The notes beneath the pieces are model-generated. The model had not been told where the DNA came from, searched no databases, and saw only the letters and a list, made by a program, of their open reading frames with translations. The translations under genes were made by a program, and so were the position numbers. Source: CAXBNB01 sp040151475 (GTDB lineage Bacteria; Bacteroidota; Bacteroidia; Cytophagales; Cyclobacteriaceae). Taken from it: a DNA stretch of 64,000 nucleotides. Below are positions 35,861 to 44,408 of this stretch, in pieces. Location of the stretch: positions 130,213 through 194,212 of the forward strand of contig NZ_JBDKWG010000144.1 in NCBI RefSeq assembly GCF_040151475.1. Direction: 5' to 3'. Each line of letters starts with the position of its first letter. Position 1 is the stretch's first letter.

Positions 35861-37285
35861 ATGAAAAATTTTGCATTAAATCGTTTGTTACTTTTTAGTT
35901 TCGTTCTGCTGATTTCAAGTCAAGCCCAATCGAAAGTAAGGTTGCCTTCTGTTTTTAGCTCGAACATGGTGCTTCAGCAAAACAAAGAAGTAGCCATTTG
36001 GGGATGGGCAAGCCCGGCAGAGAAAGTGAAAATTACCGGGAGTTGGAACAACAAGACAGTAGAAACCACTACGGATAGAGGAGCTAAGTGGAGGACAGTT
36101 ATTCAGACTCCTGTTGCTGGAGGCCCCTTCACTATTACCATAGAAGGACAAAATACCCTGGTGTTAGAAAACGTCCTGGTTGGTGAAGTATGGCTTTGTT
36201 CCGGCCAGTCCAATATGGAATCGTCTGCAACTCATGGTTATTCTTTCAACAATGCCAAAGAAGAAATAGCAAATTCTGATTACCCCAATATCCGCCTGTT
36301 TCATGTAGAAAAAGCAACGTCAGATTCACGGCAGGAAGACCTGACAGGTGCCTGGACAGTGTGTGGTACTGAAACCATGAAGACATTCAGTGGAACAGCT
36401 TACTTTTTTGGAAGAGAGTTGCATAAGAAACTGGATATCCCTATTGGATTGATTCATTCCAGTTGGGGTGGTACGGCTGCTGAGGTATGGACGGATAAGG
36501 AAGTGATTGATGCTGATCCTCAACTGTCGGAGAATGCTGCTAAAATACCGGTTTACGACTGGTGGCCGATGAAAAGCGGTTCGGCTTTTAATGCGATGAT
36601 TGCTCCGGTTATTCCTTATGGCATTGCAGGGGCTATCTGGTATCAGGGAGAGACAAATACTGTTGCGCCCTTGAATTACAGAAAACTATTTCCGGCTATG
36701 ATCAAAGACTGGAGAGAAGAGTGGGGATACGAATTCCCTTTTTATTATGTGCAGATTGCTCCATTTAAGTACGATCAGCCATACAAAGGGGTTTTGCTAA
36801 GAGAAGCGCAGTTTAAATCAATGTCAGTGCCCAATACCGGAATGGTAGTGATCAGTGACATTGGTGATATTAGCAATATCCATCCAACCAACAAGCAGGA
36901 TGTGGGATATCGTTTGGGGCAATGGGCTTTGGCTAAAACTTATCACAAACCTGATGTGGTTTACTCAGGCCCTGTGTATAAGGAAATGAAGATTGAAGGT
37001 GAAAAGGTCAGATTGATGTTTGATTATGCTGAAAAAGGGCTGGTTGCAAAAGGAGGTGATTTGACTTACTTTGAAATAGCCGGAGAGGATCAGCAGTTTG
37101 TACCTGCAAAAGCTAAAATTACCGGAAACACTATTGAAGTATTCAACAAAAAAATCAAAAAACCGATTGCCGTTCGGTTTGCCTGGGACAACATTGCCGA
37201 ACCCAATCTATTTAATACCGAAGGTTTACCTGCATCTTCCTTTAGAACCGATGATTGGGAGATAGTGATTCAGGAGAAGAAATGA
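35861..37285 (+). CDS. sialate O-acetylesterase (SGNH hydrolase)
   Basis: 474 residues. Signal peptide ~1-24 (LLLFSFVLLISSQAQSK). SASA-domain motifs: LCSGQSNMESS with the nucleophile serine (~113-119), GAIWYQGETN (~260) and the Asp/His pair in DIGDISNIHPTNKQDVGYRL (~332-350). The N-terminal ~90 residues form a beta-sandwich with LPSVFSSNMVLQQNKEVAIW, typical of the family. The enzyme removes acetyl groups from sialic acids, or in many Bacteroidota from plant polysaccharide side chains. Exported, probably periplasmic. Confidence 0.93.
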   Translation: MKNFALNRLLLFSFVLLISSQAQSKVRLPSVFSSNMVLQQNKEVAIWGWASPAEKVKITGSWNNKTVETTTDRGAKWRTVIQTPVAGGPFTITIEGQNTLVLENVLVGEVWLCSGQSNMESSATHGYSFNNAKEEIANSDYPNIRLFHVEKATSDSRQEDLTGAWTVCGTETMKTFSGTAYFFGRELHKKLDIPIGLIHSSWGGTAAEVWTDKEVIDADPQLSENAAKIPVYDWWPMKSGSAFNAMIAPVIPYGIAGAIWYQGETNTVAPLNYRKLFPAMIKDWREEWGYEFPFYYVQIAPFKYDQPYKGVLLREAQFKSMSVPNTGMVVISDIGDISNIHPTNKQDVGYRLGQWALAKTYHKPDVVYSGPVYKEMKIEGEKVRLMFDYAEKGLVAKGGDLTYFEIAGEDQQFVPAKAKITGNTIEVFNKKIKKPIAVRFAWDNIAEPNLFNTEGLPASSFRTDDWEIVIQEKK

Positions 37286-37438
37286 TTTGATGGGTAAGTC
37301 GGGTGTGAAACCAACAGAAAAGTAATCGAAAATTATGTCCCGTTATTCCATTATTATTAAAGTCACAATAAAAGCTGATTTAGGTCATGGATTATGGAGG
37401 TAATAAATGCTTGGTTTACATATTAAACCTCTTAAGTC

Positions 37439-38272
37439 ATGAAAACTATTATTATTGCCACCGATTATTCTGCTGTTGCCAGTAATGCCCTTCAATATGC
37501 CGCTAACCTGGCATGTGTAGTCAATGCCGACTTAGTGCTTTTCAATACTTATCATTTAAGTGGCCATGCCAGTAACGCACTGATTACTCCTATGGAAATA
37601 GACCGAATGGTTAGTAAAAATGAGAAACATATGCAGGAGTTAGCCAATGAAACGGCTCAAAAATACCATTTGAATGTTACGTGGGTTAGCAAAATGAATG
37701 ATACTGTAGAAGAATTGGAAAAGTATGTGAATACACACAGTGCTGATTTGGTAGTAATGGGTATGGAAAGTAACCTTATAGAATACACTCTATTTGGGAA
37801 TACTACCACCAAGGCTATCCAACGCTTGAAATTTCCTGTATTGGTGGTGCCCAATGATGTTCCTTTTAAGCCTATAGAAAGAATCTTGTATGCTTATGAC
37901 CAGAACTTTTTAGATCAACACAACCACCTTGATTTAATGAAGGAAATTGCCAGAAAGTTTGAAGCAAAACTTCAGGTATTTCATGTAGAAACCAAAACAA
38001 AAGATGCGGTGCACACCCCTCATCAGGATCAGGCGGTTGGTACTATTGATCATATACTGGAAGACGTTGACCATACCTATAGCATAGTGGAAAATCCAAG
38101 AATTGCAGAAGGGATAATCCATGAAGTAGAGGTATATCAGGCTGATATATTGGCTATGGTACCCCATAAACAAGGTTTTTTAGAATCATTATTGAAGGGT
38201 AGTACTACTCGTAAAATGGCACTAACAATCCGTATTCCATTGTTGGTATTGCCCAACATAAACGTGAATTGA
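37439..38272 (+). CDS. universal stress protein, two tandem Usp domains
   Basis: 277 residues. Usp domain 1 (~1-140) begins MKTIIIATDYSAVASNALQYA and has the ATP-binding-type loop VVMGMESNLIEYTLFGNTTT; domain 2 (~145-277) has the shorter LAMVPHKQGFLESLLKGSTTRK. Tandem Usp proteins of this size are common in Bacteroidota and are induced by stress or growth arrest; the molecular role is uncertain. The gene stands alone with no obvious partner. Confidence 0.92.
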   Translation: MKTIIIATDYSAVASNALQYAANLACVVNADLVLFNTYHLSGHASNALITPMEIDRMVSKNEKHMQELANETAQKYHLNVTWVSKMNDTVEELEKYVNTHSADLVVMGMESNLIEYTLFGNTTTKAIQRLKFPVLVVPNDVPFKPIERILYAYDQNFLDQHNHLDLMKEIARKFEAKLQVFHVETKTKDAVHTPHQDQAVGTIDHILEDVDHTYSIVENPRIAEGIIHEVEVYQADILAMVPHKQGFLESLLKGSTTRKMALTIRIPLLVLPNINVN

Positions 38273-38410
38273 AGTGGCTATAGATCCTATTAATTATGGC
38301 TTACCTACCCATCTTTTAAAAGGATTAGTGGAATAATTATGATCCAGAGATGAAATGATCAGATATTTGTTCCTAATGTGGCTAAAAGCAAAAGTCACTC
38401 AGGAGCTTCT

Positions 38411-38498
38411 TTTGGCTGGTGCACCAGCAAATGACGAAGGAGTCTCTCTGATTATGGTAATTCCATTGATTTAGTTTATCTTCAAAATTGGTTAGATT
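38411..38498 (+). repeat. dispersed hairpin-plus-tail repeat, copy 2
   Basis: A perfect 14-bp palindrome GCTGGTGCACCAGC (38415-38428) is followed by ATGACGAAGGAGTC and a tail matching copy 1 at 35722, with 20 identical bases at 38468-38487. Both copies have a hairpin of different sequence at the same relative place. The GACGAAGGAG word is shared with the palindrome at 60732. Confidence 0.55.
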
Positions 38499-38605
38499 TA
38501 CTATAAACAATGTTTTTTTTCTGGGGACAAACTGGCGTATATCAGCAGAATGTAGCAAGGCTCACCTAAGTAGGAGAATAACTTTTACAAACCAATTTGA
38601 GAAAC

Positions 38606-38627
38606 TATATTTGACAGGTGTTGTCAA
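38606..38627 (+). promoter_or_regulatory. candidate autoregulatory promoter/operator of the R-M controller
   Basis: TATATTTG (38606-38613) matches the Bacteroidota -7 consensus perfectly. The inverted repeat TTGACA-GGTGT-TGTCAA (38611-38627) overlaps its end, so a dimeric XRE regulator bound there would cover the predicted transcription start near 38620. No clear -33 element is seen. Confidence 0.5.
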
Positions 38628-38640
38628 GTGAATATTATCA

Positions 38641-38940
38641 AATGGAACTATTGGAGAGATTTTAAGGAATCGTAGGCACACACTTGGACTTCTTCTAAGG
38701 CAAGTGTCAGCTTATGTTGATATTGACCAAGCTATCTTGAGTAAGATTGAACGCAGTGAAAGAAAACCAACAAAGGAAATGCTTAATAAGCTATCAGAAA
38801 TATTGAAACTGGACAGAGATGAATTATTGATTCAATATATGAGTGAAAAAAATGCATACGAGATTGTTGAACAAGATTGTGCGGACAAAGTATTGAAAGT
38901 CGCTGAAATGAAAGTGAAATATTTGAAGTCGCACCAATAA
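38641..38940 (+). CDS. XRE-family controller protein of the R-M system (start anomalous)
   Basis: About 100 residues. The helix-turn-helix reads GTIGEILRNRRHTLGLLLRQ, then AYVDIDQAILSKIERSERKP, followed by a short helical tail (KVLKVAEMKVKYLKS). The frame is open from 38632, but has no ATG ahead of the HTH; the first GTG (38704) falls inside it. An ATG at 38642 is in another frame and stops after seven codons; one extra G after it would give MGTIGEIL. So the gene uses a rare start (for example ATT 38650), or carries a one-base deletion. It lies ten bases before the methyltransferase ATG and probably sets the timing of R and M expression, as C proteins do. Confidence 0.72.
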   Translation, partial: NGTIGEILRNRRHTLGLLLRQVSAYVDIDQAILSKIERSERKPTKEMLNKLSEILKLDRDELLIQYMSEKNAYEIVEQDCADKVLKVAEMKVKYLKSHQ

Positions 38941-38950
38941 AAAATTGAAC

Positions 38951-40309
38951 ATGCAAGAATTAACAGCAAACCAAGAACATTTAAGTATTGTTGAAGAATC
39001 TCAACTAGCTGTAAAGTATTACAAAAGAGGGACTTCAATAAAGCATGAAGATCAAAGTACATTAAAAGTACTTTCTCTTTTTTCTGGGTGTGGCGGTATG
39101 GATTTGGGTTTTGAAGGCGACTTTTCTGTATTGGGCTCTTCAGTTAATGAATTGTTACATCCAGACTTCATTGAAAAAAGATTAGAAAATGGGTTTGTCA
39201 AACTAAAGAAAACTCGTTTCAAGACTATATTCTCAAATGACATATTGAATGACGCTCGAAATGCGTGGGTCAATTATTTTTCAAAAAGAGGACATAACGC
39301 TGAGGACTTTTATACAGATAGCATTGTTGATTTAGTGAAACTTCATCGTAGCGGAACAGATGTATTTCCTCAAGATGTCGATGTGGTTACAGGAGGCTTC
39401 CCATGTCAGGATTTTAGCATTGCAGGAAAACGAAATGGCTTTACTTCTCATAAAAATCATAAAGGGGAATTGAACACAGAAAATACAGCCACAGAGGAAA
39501 CTCGTGGACAACTGTATATGTGGATGAAACAAGTTATAGAGATCGCCAAACCCAAAATATTTATCGCTGAAAACGTAAAAGGTTTAGTCAATCTGTCAAA
39601 TGTTAAAGACATCATCCAAAGCGATTTTTCTTTAACAGGAGATAATGGGTATTTAGTTTTAAATCCTCGTGTATTACATGCCGCTGATTATGGTGTTCCC
39701 CAGTCCAGAGAACGAATATTTTTTATTGGTATTAAGAAATCTGTTTTAAAGAAATCTGCCCTTGAGGAATTGGAAAAAGAAATTATTTCTGACAAATTCA
39801 ATCCATATCCCAAACCAACACACGCATATACAACTGATGGTGAATATCTAAAACGCCATGTTGATTTAAAAGAGCTCTTTTCCAATTTAGAAGAACCAGA
39901 AAAAACCAGCGATTTATCCCAAAAATATTACTCAAAGGCGAAATATATGGGCAAACATTGTCAGGGTCAGATTGAAATTAAACCTGACGGAATAAGTCCG
40001 ACAATTAGGGCAGAACACCACGGAAATATTGAATTTAGGAGATTGTCTAAAAAGAACGGTGGGTTACTCAATGATGAACTTTCAAAAGGATTGAAGGAAA
40101 GAAGATTAACCCCTAGAGAGTGTGCATTAATCCAGACTTTTCCTCCAGATTTTGATTTTGTTGTTGAAAATAAAACAGGAAGAAAAGGATCATTTTTGGT
40201 AAGTCCTTCAAAGGCATATAAAATTATTGGTAATGCCGTCCCCCCTCTACTCGCTTACAATTTAGCCAAACGAATAGAGCAAAATTGGGACTTATATTTT
40301 AAGAAGTAA
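38951..40309 (+). CDS. type II DNA cytosine-5 methyltransferase
   Basis: 452 residues from the ATG at 38951 (a TTG two codons earlier also fits). All key C5-methyltransferase motifs are present: motif I LFSGCGGMDLGFEG, motif IV GGFPCQDFSIAG with catalytic Cys ~152, motif VI IFIAENVKGL, motif VIII QSRERIFFIG, and motif X IGNAVPPLLAYNLAKRI. About 90 extra residues separate motifs I and IV, longer than in minimal enzymes. It protects host DNA against the endonuclease encoded one base downstream. The recognition site cannot be read from sequence. Confidence 0.95.
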   Translation: MQELTANQEHLSIVEESQLAVKYYKRGTSIKHEDQSTLKVLSLFSGCGGMDLGFEGDFSVLGSSVNELLHPDFIEKRLENGFVKLKKTRFKTIFSNDILNDARNAWVNYFSKRGHNAEDFYTDSIVDLVKLHRSGTDVFPQDVDVVTGGFPCQDFSIAGKRNGFTSHKNHKGELNTENTATEETRGQLYMWMKQVIEIAKPKIFIAENVKGLVNLSNVKDIIQSDFSLTGDNGYLVLNPRVLHAADYGVPQSRERIFFIGIKKSVLKKSALEELEKEIISDKFNPYPKPTHAYTTDGEYLKRHVDLKELFSNLEEPEKTSDLSQKYYSKAKYMGKHCQGQIEIKPDGISPTIRAEHHGNIEFRRLSKKNGGLLNDELSKGLKERRLTPRECALIQTFPPDFDFVVENKTGRKGSFLVSPSKAYKIIGNAVPPLLAYNLAKRIEQNWDLYFKK

Positions 40310-40310
40310 G

Positions 40311-41375
40311 ATGGTTGTATCTGTTAATCCCGAACCTAGTCATAATGAATTTAGTTTACTCCTAAATTCAACTATTGATGAGCTAAATGCACATGCCAAG
40401 AAAGCTCCTAAAAAAATTGAACAATTACGTGGAAATAAACTAGAACCTTATGTTCAAGCAGTAATGACTGACTTGGCAGTAGGATCCAAATTTGAAAACT
40501 CTATCGAATTAATTGGGGGGCAAAAATTCCCAGACATTATCGCTAAAAAGTATTACGGAATTGAAGTCAAGACCACAACTCAAAACCATTGGAAGACGAC
40601 AGGAAATAGTGTTTTAGAATCTACAAGGGTTGATGATGTTGAACGCATATTTATGTTGTTCGGGAAATTAGGTAGCCCTATAGAATTTAGATCAAGGGCA
40701 TACGAAGAATGTTTATCGGAAGTAGTAGTAACGCATTCTCCAAGGTATTTGATTGACATGAATTTGGAAAAAGGCAAAACGATCTTTGACAAAATCAACA
40801 TTTCTTACGACACTTTAAGAAAAGAACAGAATCCAATAAAGCCAATAACTGATTACTATAAAAGTAAGCTAAAACCCGGACAAGATTTATGGTGGATTGA
40901 TCAAGAAGAAAGTAAATCAAGCAACTTGGTTATTAATATCTGGAACAATCTAAGTATTGAGGAACGACAGATTGTAAAGAATCGAGCCATGGCATACTTC
41001 CCTGAGCTGTTTAGTAATAGGAGTGATAAATTTGTTCGACTCGCAATTTGGCTTGTTACTAGAGAAGCTGTTGTATGTCCAAATGTAAGAGACATATTCA
41101 CAGCAGGCGGAAAAGGTGATTACTTAATCAATGGAGAATTTCACACGAATATTCCACGGATTTTTTTGAACCTATTTGACAACTTAAATTCAGTTATAAA
41201 TACTTTGCACGAAACATCTGCTGTAGAACTTACCGAATATTGGAATCAAAAGACATCTGAAAAAAGAAAGATAAGTGACTGGGTAGATTTGGTTAACAAG
41301 TATTCTAAAACAATTAGCGCTGCGAGTCATTTAAACTTAAAAAACATGCTTACTAGGCTTAGTATAATTCAATAA
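40311..41375 (+). CDS. type II restriction endonuclease, PD-(D/E)XK type (predicted)
   Basis: 354 residues. The nuclease core is shown by KFPDIIAKKYYGIEVKTTT: Asp75, nine residues, Glu85-Val-Lys87, the classic PD-(D/E)XK catalytic triad. The start ATG follows the methyltransferase stop after one base, so expression is coupled. The long C-terminal part (~150-354) has no recognised domain and may carry sequence recognition. Family assignment rests on the motif and position beside a C5-methyltransferase; site and cleavage pattern are unknown. Codon use looks more AT-rich than neighbouring genes, in line with horizontal transfer. Confidence 0.85.
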   Translation: MVVSVNPEPSHNEFSLLLNSTIDELNAHAKKAPKKIEQLRGNKLEPYVQAVMTDLAVGSKFENSIELIGGQKFPDIIAKKYYGIEVKTTTQNHWKTTGNSVLESTRVDDVERIFMLFGKLGSPIEFRSRAYEECLSEVVVTHSPRYLIDMNLEKGKTIFDKINISYDTLRKEQNPIKPITDYYKSKLKPGQDLWWIDQEESKSSNLVINIWNNLSIEERQIVKNRAMAYFPELFSNRSDKFVRLAIWLVTREAVVCPNVRDIFTAGGKGDYLINGEFHTNIPRIFLNLFDNLNSVINTLHETSAVELTEYWNQKTSEKRKISDWVDLVNKYSKTISAASHLNLKNMLTRLSIIQ

Positions 41376-41389
41376 TAAGCAGTGAACAA

Positions 41390-44300
41390 ATGAAAACCAA
41401 CCAACTCTTCATACTTACAATTGCCACCATTCTTACTGTGGTTTGTGGTTGGTATTTTTTTAGTTCGTCATCAGCACAATCCAGTATTTCCTACAATCAA
41501 CATGTGCAGCCTGTACTGGCAGCAAAATGCTATACCTGTCACGGTCCGGATAAGGAAAAAATGAAAGCAGGACTGAGGTTGGACATCAGGGAATCTTTGC
41601 TGGATACGCTGGAGTCGGGAAATACAGCACTCAATCCGATGGATTTTAGTAAAAGCGAAATCATCAAACGGATTGAGTCTTCCGATCCTGATTTTATGAT
41701 GCCACCACCGGATGCTCCCAAGCAACTGGACGAAGAAGAAGTACAGGTGATAAAAAAGTGGGTGGAAGAAGGAGCAAAATGGGAAAATCATTGGTCTTAC
41801 GAACCGCTTAAAAAGCAGATACCTCCGGAAATATCAGAAGCATCCTGGTCGCAAAATCCGATTGATCCATTTATTTTCCAGGCACAAGAAAAGCTGGGCT
41901 TGCAGCATGCTCCTGAGGCTAACAAACGTACTTTGCTGCGGAGGTTGACTTATGACCTGCATGGTTTGCCACCTACACCAGAGCAGATGAAAGCCTTTTT
42001 GGAAGACGACTCTGACGATGCGTATGCCAGAATGGTAGATACCCTTCTGGCTTCTCCCCGCTATGGCGAACGCTGGGCAAGACATTGGCTGGATGTGGTG
42101 CATTATGGGGAAACCCACGGTTATGACAAAGACAAGCGACGACCAAATGCATGGCCATACCGGGACTATGTGATAGATGCTTTTAACAAAGACCTGCCTT
42201 ACACCAGATTCATTGAAGACCAGATAGCCGGAGATGTGTTACATCCTGATGATCCTCAATCCACGGTAGCACTCGGCTTTTTGGCGGCAGGGCCATGGGA
42301 TTTGGTAGGACATGTGGAAGTACGGGATGGCACAGTAGATAAACGCATTGTCCGTAACCTTGACCGGGATGATATGGTAAGTTCCGTAATGGCAACTTTC
42401 ACCGGGCTTACCGTACAATGTGCCAGATGCCATGATCATAAATTTGATCCTATCAAACAAGCAGATTATTATAGTTTGCAGGCTGTATTTGCAGGGATAG
42501 ATCGTGCGGATCGTTCTTTTGATAAGAATCCTGAAATCCATCGAACCAGATTACATCTAAAACAAGAAAAACAAGAATTGGAAAACCAGTTGGATAATTT
42601 GGGGGAACAGATGGGTGAAAAGGCGAAAAAGGAAATTGAAGAGGTACAAAAACAGCAAAAAGACGTTTCTAACAAAATTTCCGGATTAAGGTATCCTGGT
42701 AGCAAAACATTTGGGTATCATTCTGCCATAGAGCCAAAAGCAGATGTAGAAAAATGGGTGCAAATTGATTTGGGAAGTATTGTTGATCTGGAAAAAATTG
42801 TGCTGACTCCTGCACATCCTACCGAGGGTCTTACTATGCCGGGTTATGGCTTCCCCTTGCGCTTTGTTTTGGAAGTCTCACCCACTTCTGATTTTTCTTC
42901 TGCTAAAACCATTGTTGATTTTAGCAAGGAAAATCATAACGAACGTACAGACAGACCTTATGTTGTTTTGATAGAAAACATACCTGCCCGCTACATACGT
43001 CTTACTGCCAACAGGCTTTGGAAGGGTAGAGATCAGGATCATTTTTTAGCTATGGCGGAGATACAGGCTTTTGCAAAAGGAAAAAATGGAGCCAGAAATG
43101 CCAAAGTGGAAGTGTTGGATAGTTTCATAGACAAACGATGGAATCCTGATTTTCTTACCGATGGTTTCAATAGCCATGGTTTGATAGGTGGAGAGGTTTT
43201 GCCCAAAGAATTGCAAAAAGACTTTAATGAGGCAGAAAGGGAACTTACGGGACTAAGGGGAAAAGAAAACCTTCTTCGTAAAAGTGTATTGACTCGGGTG
43301 GAAAAAACAAAACTAGATCGTATCCGGTCATTTCTTCTTTCAATAGAAGATTCATTGAGTCAGCTACCGAGTCCAAGCCATGTATATGCTGCTGCTACGG
43401 AATTTAGGAGTCAGTACCAATTTACTCCTCCAAAAGGCATCCGCACCATACATCGGTTGAATAGGGGAGATACTGAGCAGCCACTGGAGGAAGTCTTTGC
43501 CGGAACTGTGGAAGTGTTTGAAGGTATGCCCGATTATTTTGATCTTCCTGAAGGACATACTGAAGGTAATCGTCGTGCGGCACTTGCTAAATGGACTACC
43601 GATAAGCGCAATGTTCTGACCTGGAGGTCAATTGTTAACAGGATCTGGAAATACCATTTTGGCAGAGGTATTGTAGCTACTCCCAACGATTTTGGAAAAA
43701 TGGGTACACCTCCCAGCCACCCGGAATTACTGGATTATCTGGCAGGAGAGTTCCTTGATAACGGACAGTCTGTCAAATGGCTTCATAGATTAATAGTAAC
43801 AAGTGCGACATACAAACAGCAGTCTTTGCAGGATAAGAAAAACTACCAGATTGATAGTGAAAACCGTTATTTATGGCGGTCAAACCGCAGACAGTTGGAA
43901 GCTGAGGCTATAAGAGATGGTGTTTTGGCAGTAAGCGGAAAATTGGATTTGACCATGGGTGGTCCTGGTTTTGATGCATTTAAATATGAAGATGACCATT
44001 CCCCACGCTATTTGTACAAAGATTATGACGCTTATGATCCATCCTCTTTTCGCCGGGCAATCTATCGTTTTATAGTGAGGAGCGTTCCTGATCCGTTTAT
44101 GAGTACTCTGGATTGTGCTGATCCATCGCAAAGTGTTCCGGTGAGGAATGAAACAGTGACAGCTTTGCAGGCACTTTCAGCTTTGAATAACCCGTTTATG
44201 GTGCGTCAGGCTGCATTTTTTGCAGACCGTTTGGAAAAAGAATCAACCGGATTGAAATCACAAATATCAAGAGCTTATGAACTGGCACTGCAACGGAAAC

Positions 44301-44407
44301 CGGACGAAAGGGAATTGTCTGAATTGGAAGAATATGCAAACAAGCATGGACTACCTGCGGCATGCAGGTTGATTTATGCCATGAACGAATTTTTATACAT
44401 CGATTGA
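41390..44407 (+). CDS. PSCyt1 / DUF1549 / DUF1553 secreted protein with discoidin-like insert
   Basis: 1005 residues. Signal/anchor ~5-24. A planctomycete-type cytochrome c domain with haem motif CYTCH (~46-50; AAKCYTCHGPDKEKMKAGLRLD) is followed by DUF1549 (~155-360; RYGERWARHWLDVVHYGETH, CARCHDHKFDP), a coiled coil (~385-425), a discoidin/F5-8C-like beta domain (~435-560; WVQIDLGSIVDLEKI) and DUF1553 (~720-975; RSIVNRIWKYHFGRGIVATPNDFG). Function is unproven; such proteins are thought to act in extracytoplasmic redox or glycan breakdown. Starts 14 bases after the restriction endonuclease stop; the next gene begins two bases after its stop. Confidence 0.92.
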   Translation: MKTNQLFILTIATILTVVCGWYFFSSSSAQSSISYNQHVQPVLAAKCYTCHGPDKEKMKAGLRLDIRESLLDTLESGNTALNPMDFSKSEIIKRIESSDPDFMMPPPDAPKQLDEEEVQVIKKWVEEGAKWENHWSYEPLKKQIPPEISEASWSQNPIDPFIFQAQEKLGLQHAPEANKRTLLRRLTYDLHGLPPTPEQMKAFLEDDSDDAYARMVDTLLASPRYGERWARHWLDVVHYGETHGYDKDKRRPNAWPYRDYVIDAFNKDLPYTRFIEDQIAGDVLHPDDPQSTVALGFLAAGPWDLVGHVEVRDGTVDKRIVRNLDRDDMVSSVMATFTGLTVQCARCHDHKFDPIKQADYYSLQAVFAGIDRADRSFDKNPEIHRTRLHLKQEKQELENQLDNLGEQMGEKAKKEIEEVQKQQKDVSNKISGLRYPGSKTFGYHSAIEPKADVEKWVQIDLGSIVDLEKIVLTPAHPTEGLTMPGYGFPLRFVLEVSPTSDFSSAKTIVDFSKENHNERTDRPYVVLIENIPARYIRLTANRLWKGRDQDHFLAMAEIQAFAKGKNGARNAKVEVLDSFIDKRWNPDFLTDGFNSHGLIGGEVLPKELQKDFNEAERELTGLRGKENLLRKSVLTRVEKTKLDRIRSFLLSIEDSLSQLPSPSHVYAAATEFRSQYQFTPPKGIRTIHRLNRGDTEQPLEEVFAGTVEVFEGMPDYFDLPEGHTEGNRRAALAKWTTDKRNVLTWRSIVNRIWKYHFGRGIVATPNDFGKMGTPPSHPELLDYLAGEFLDNGQSVKWLHRLIVTSATYKQQSLQDKKNYQIDSENRYLWRSNRRQLEAEAIRDGVLAVSGKLDLTMGGPGFDAFKYEDDHSPRYLYKDYDAYDPSSFRRAIYRFIVRSVPDPFMSTLDCADPSQSVPVRNETVTALQALSALNNPFMVRQAAFFADRLEKESTGLKSQISRAYELALQRKPDERELSELEEYANKHGLPAACRLIYAMNEFLYID

Positions 44408-44408
44408 T

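Larger units (their letters stand above)
38273..38631. other. intergenic region upstream of the R-M cassette
   Basis: About 360 bases with no convincing gene. It contains repeat copy 2 (38411-38498) and, at its right end, a -7-like TATATTTG (38606-38613) overlapping an inverted repeat (38611-38627). The left 130 bases show nothing recognisable. Confidence 0.6.
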
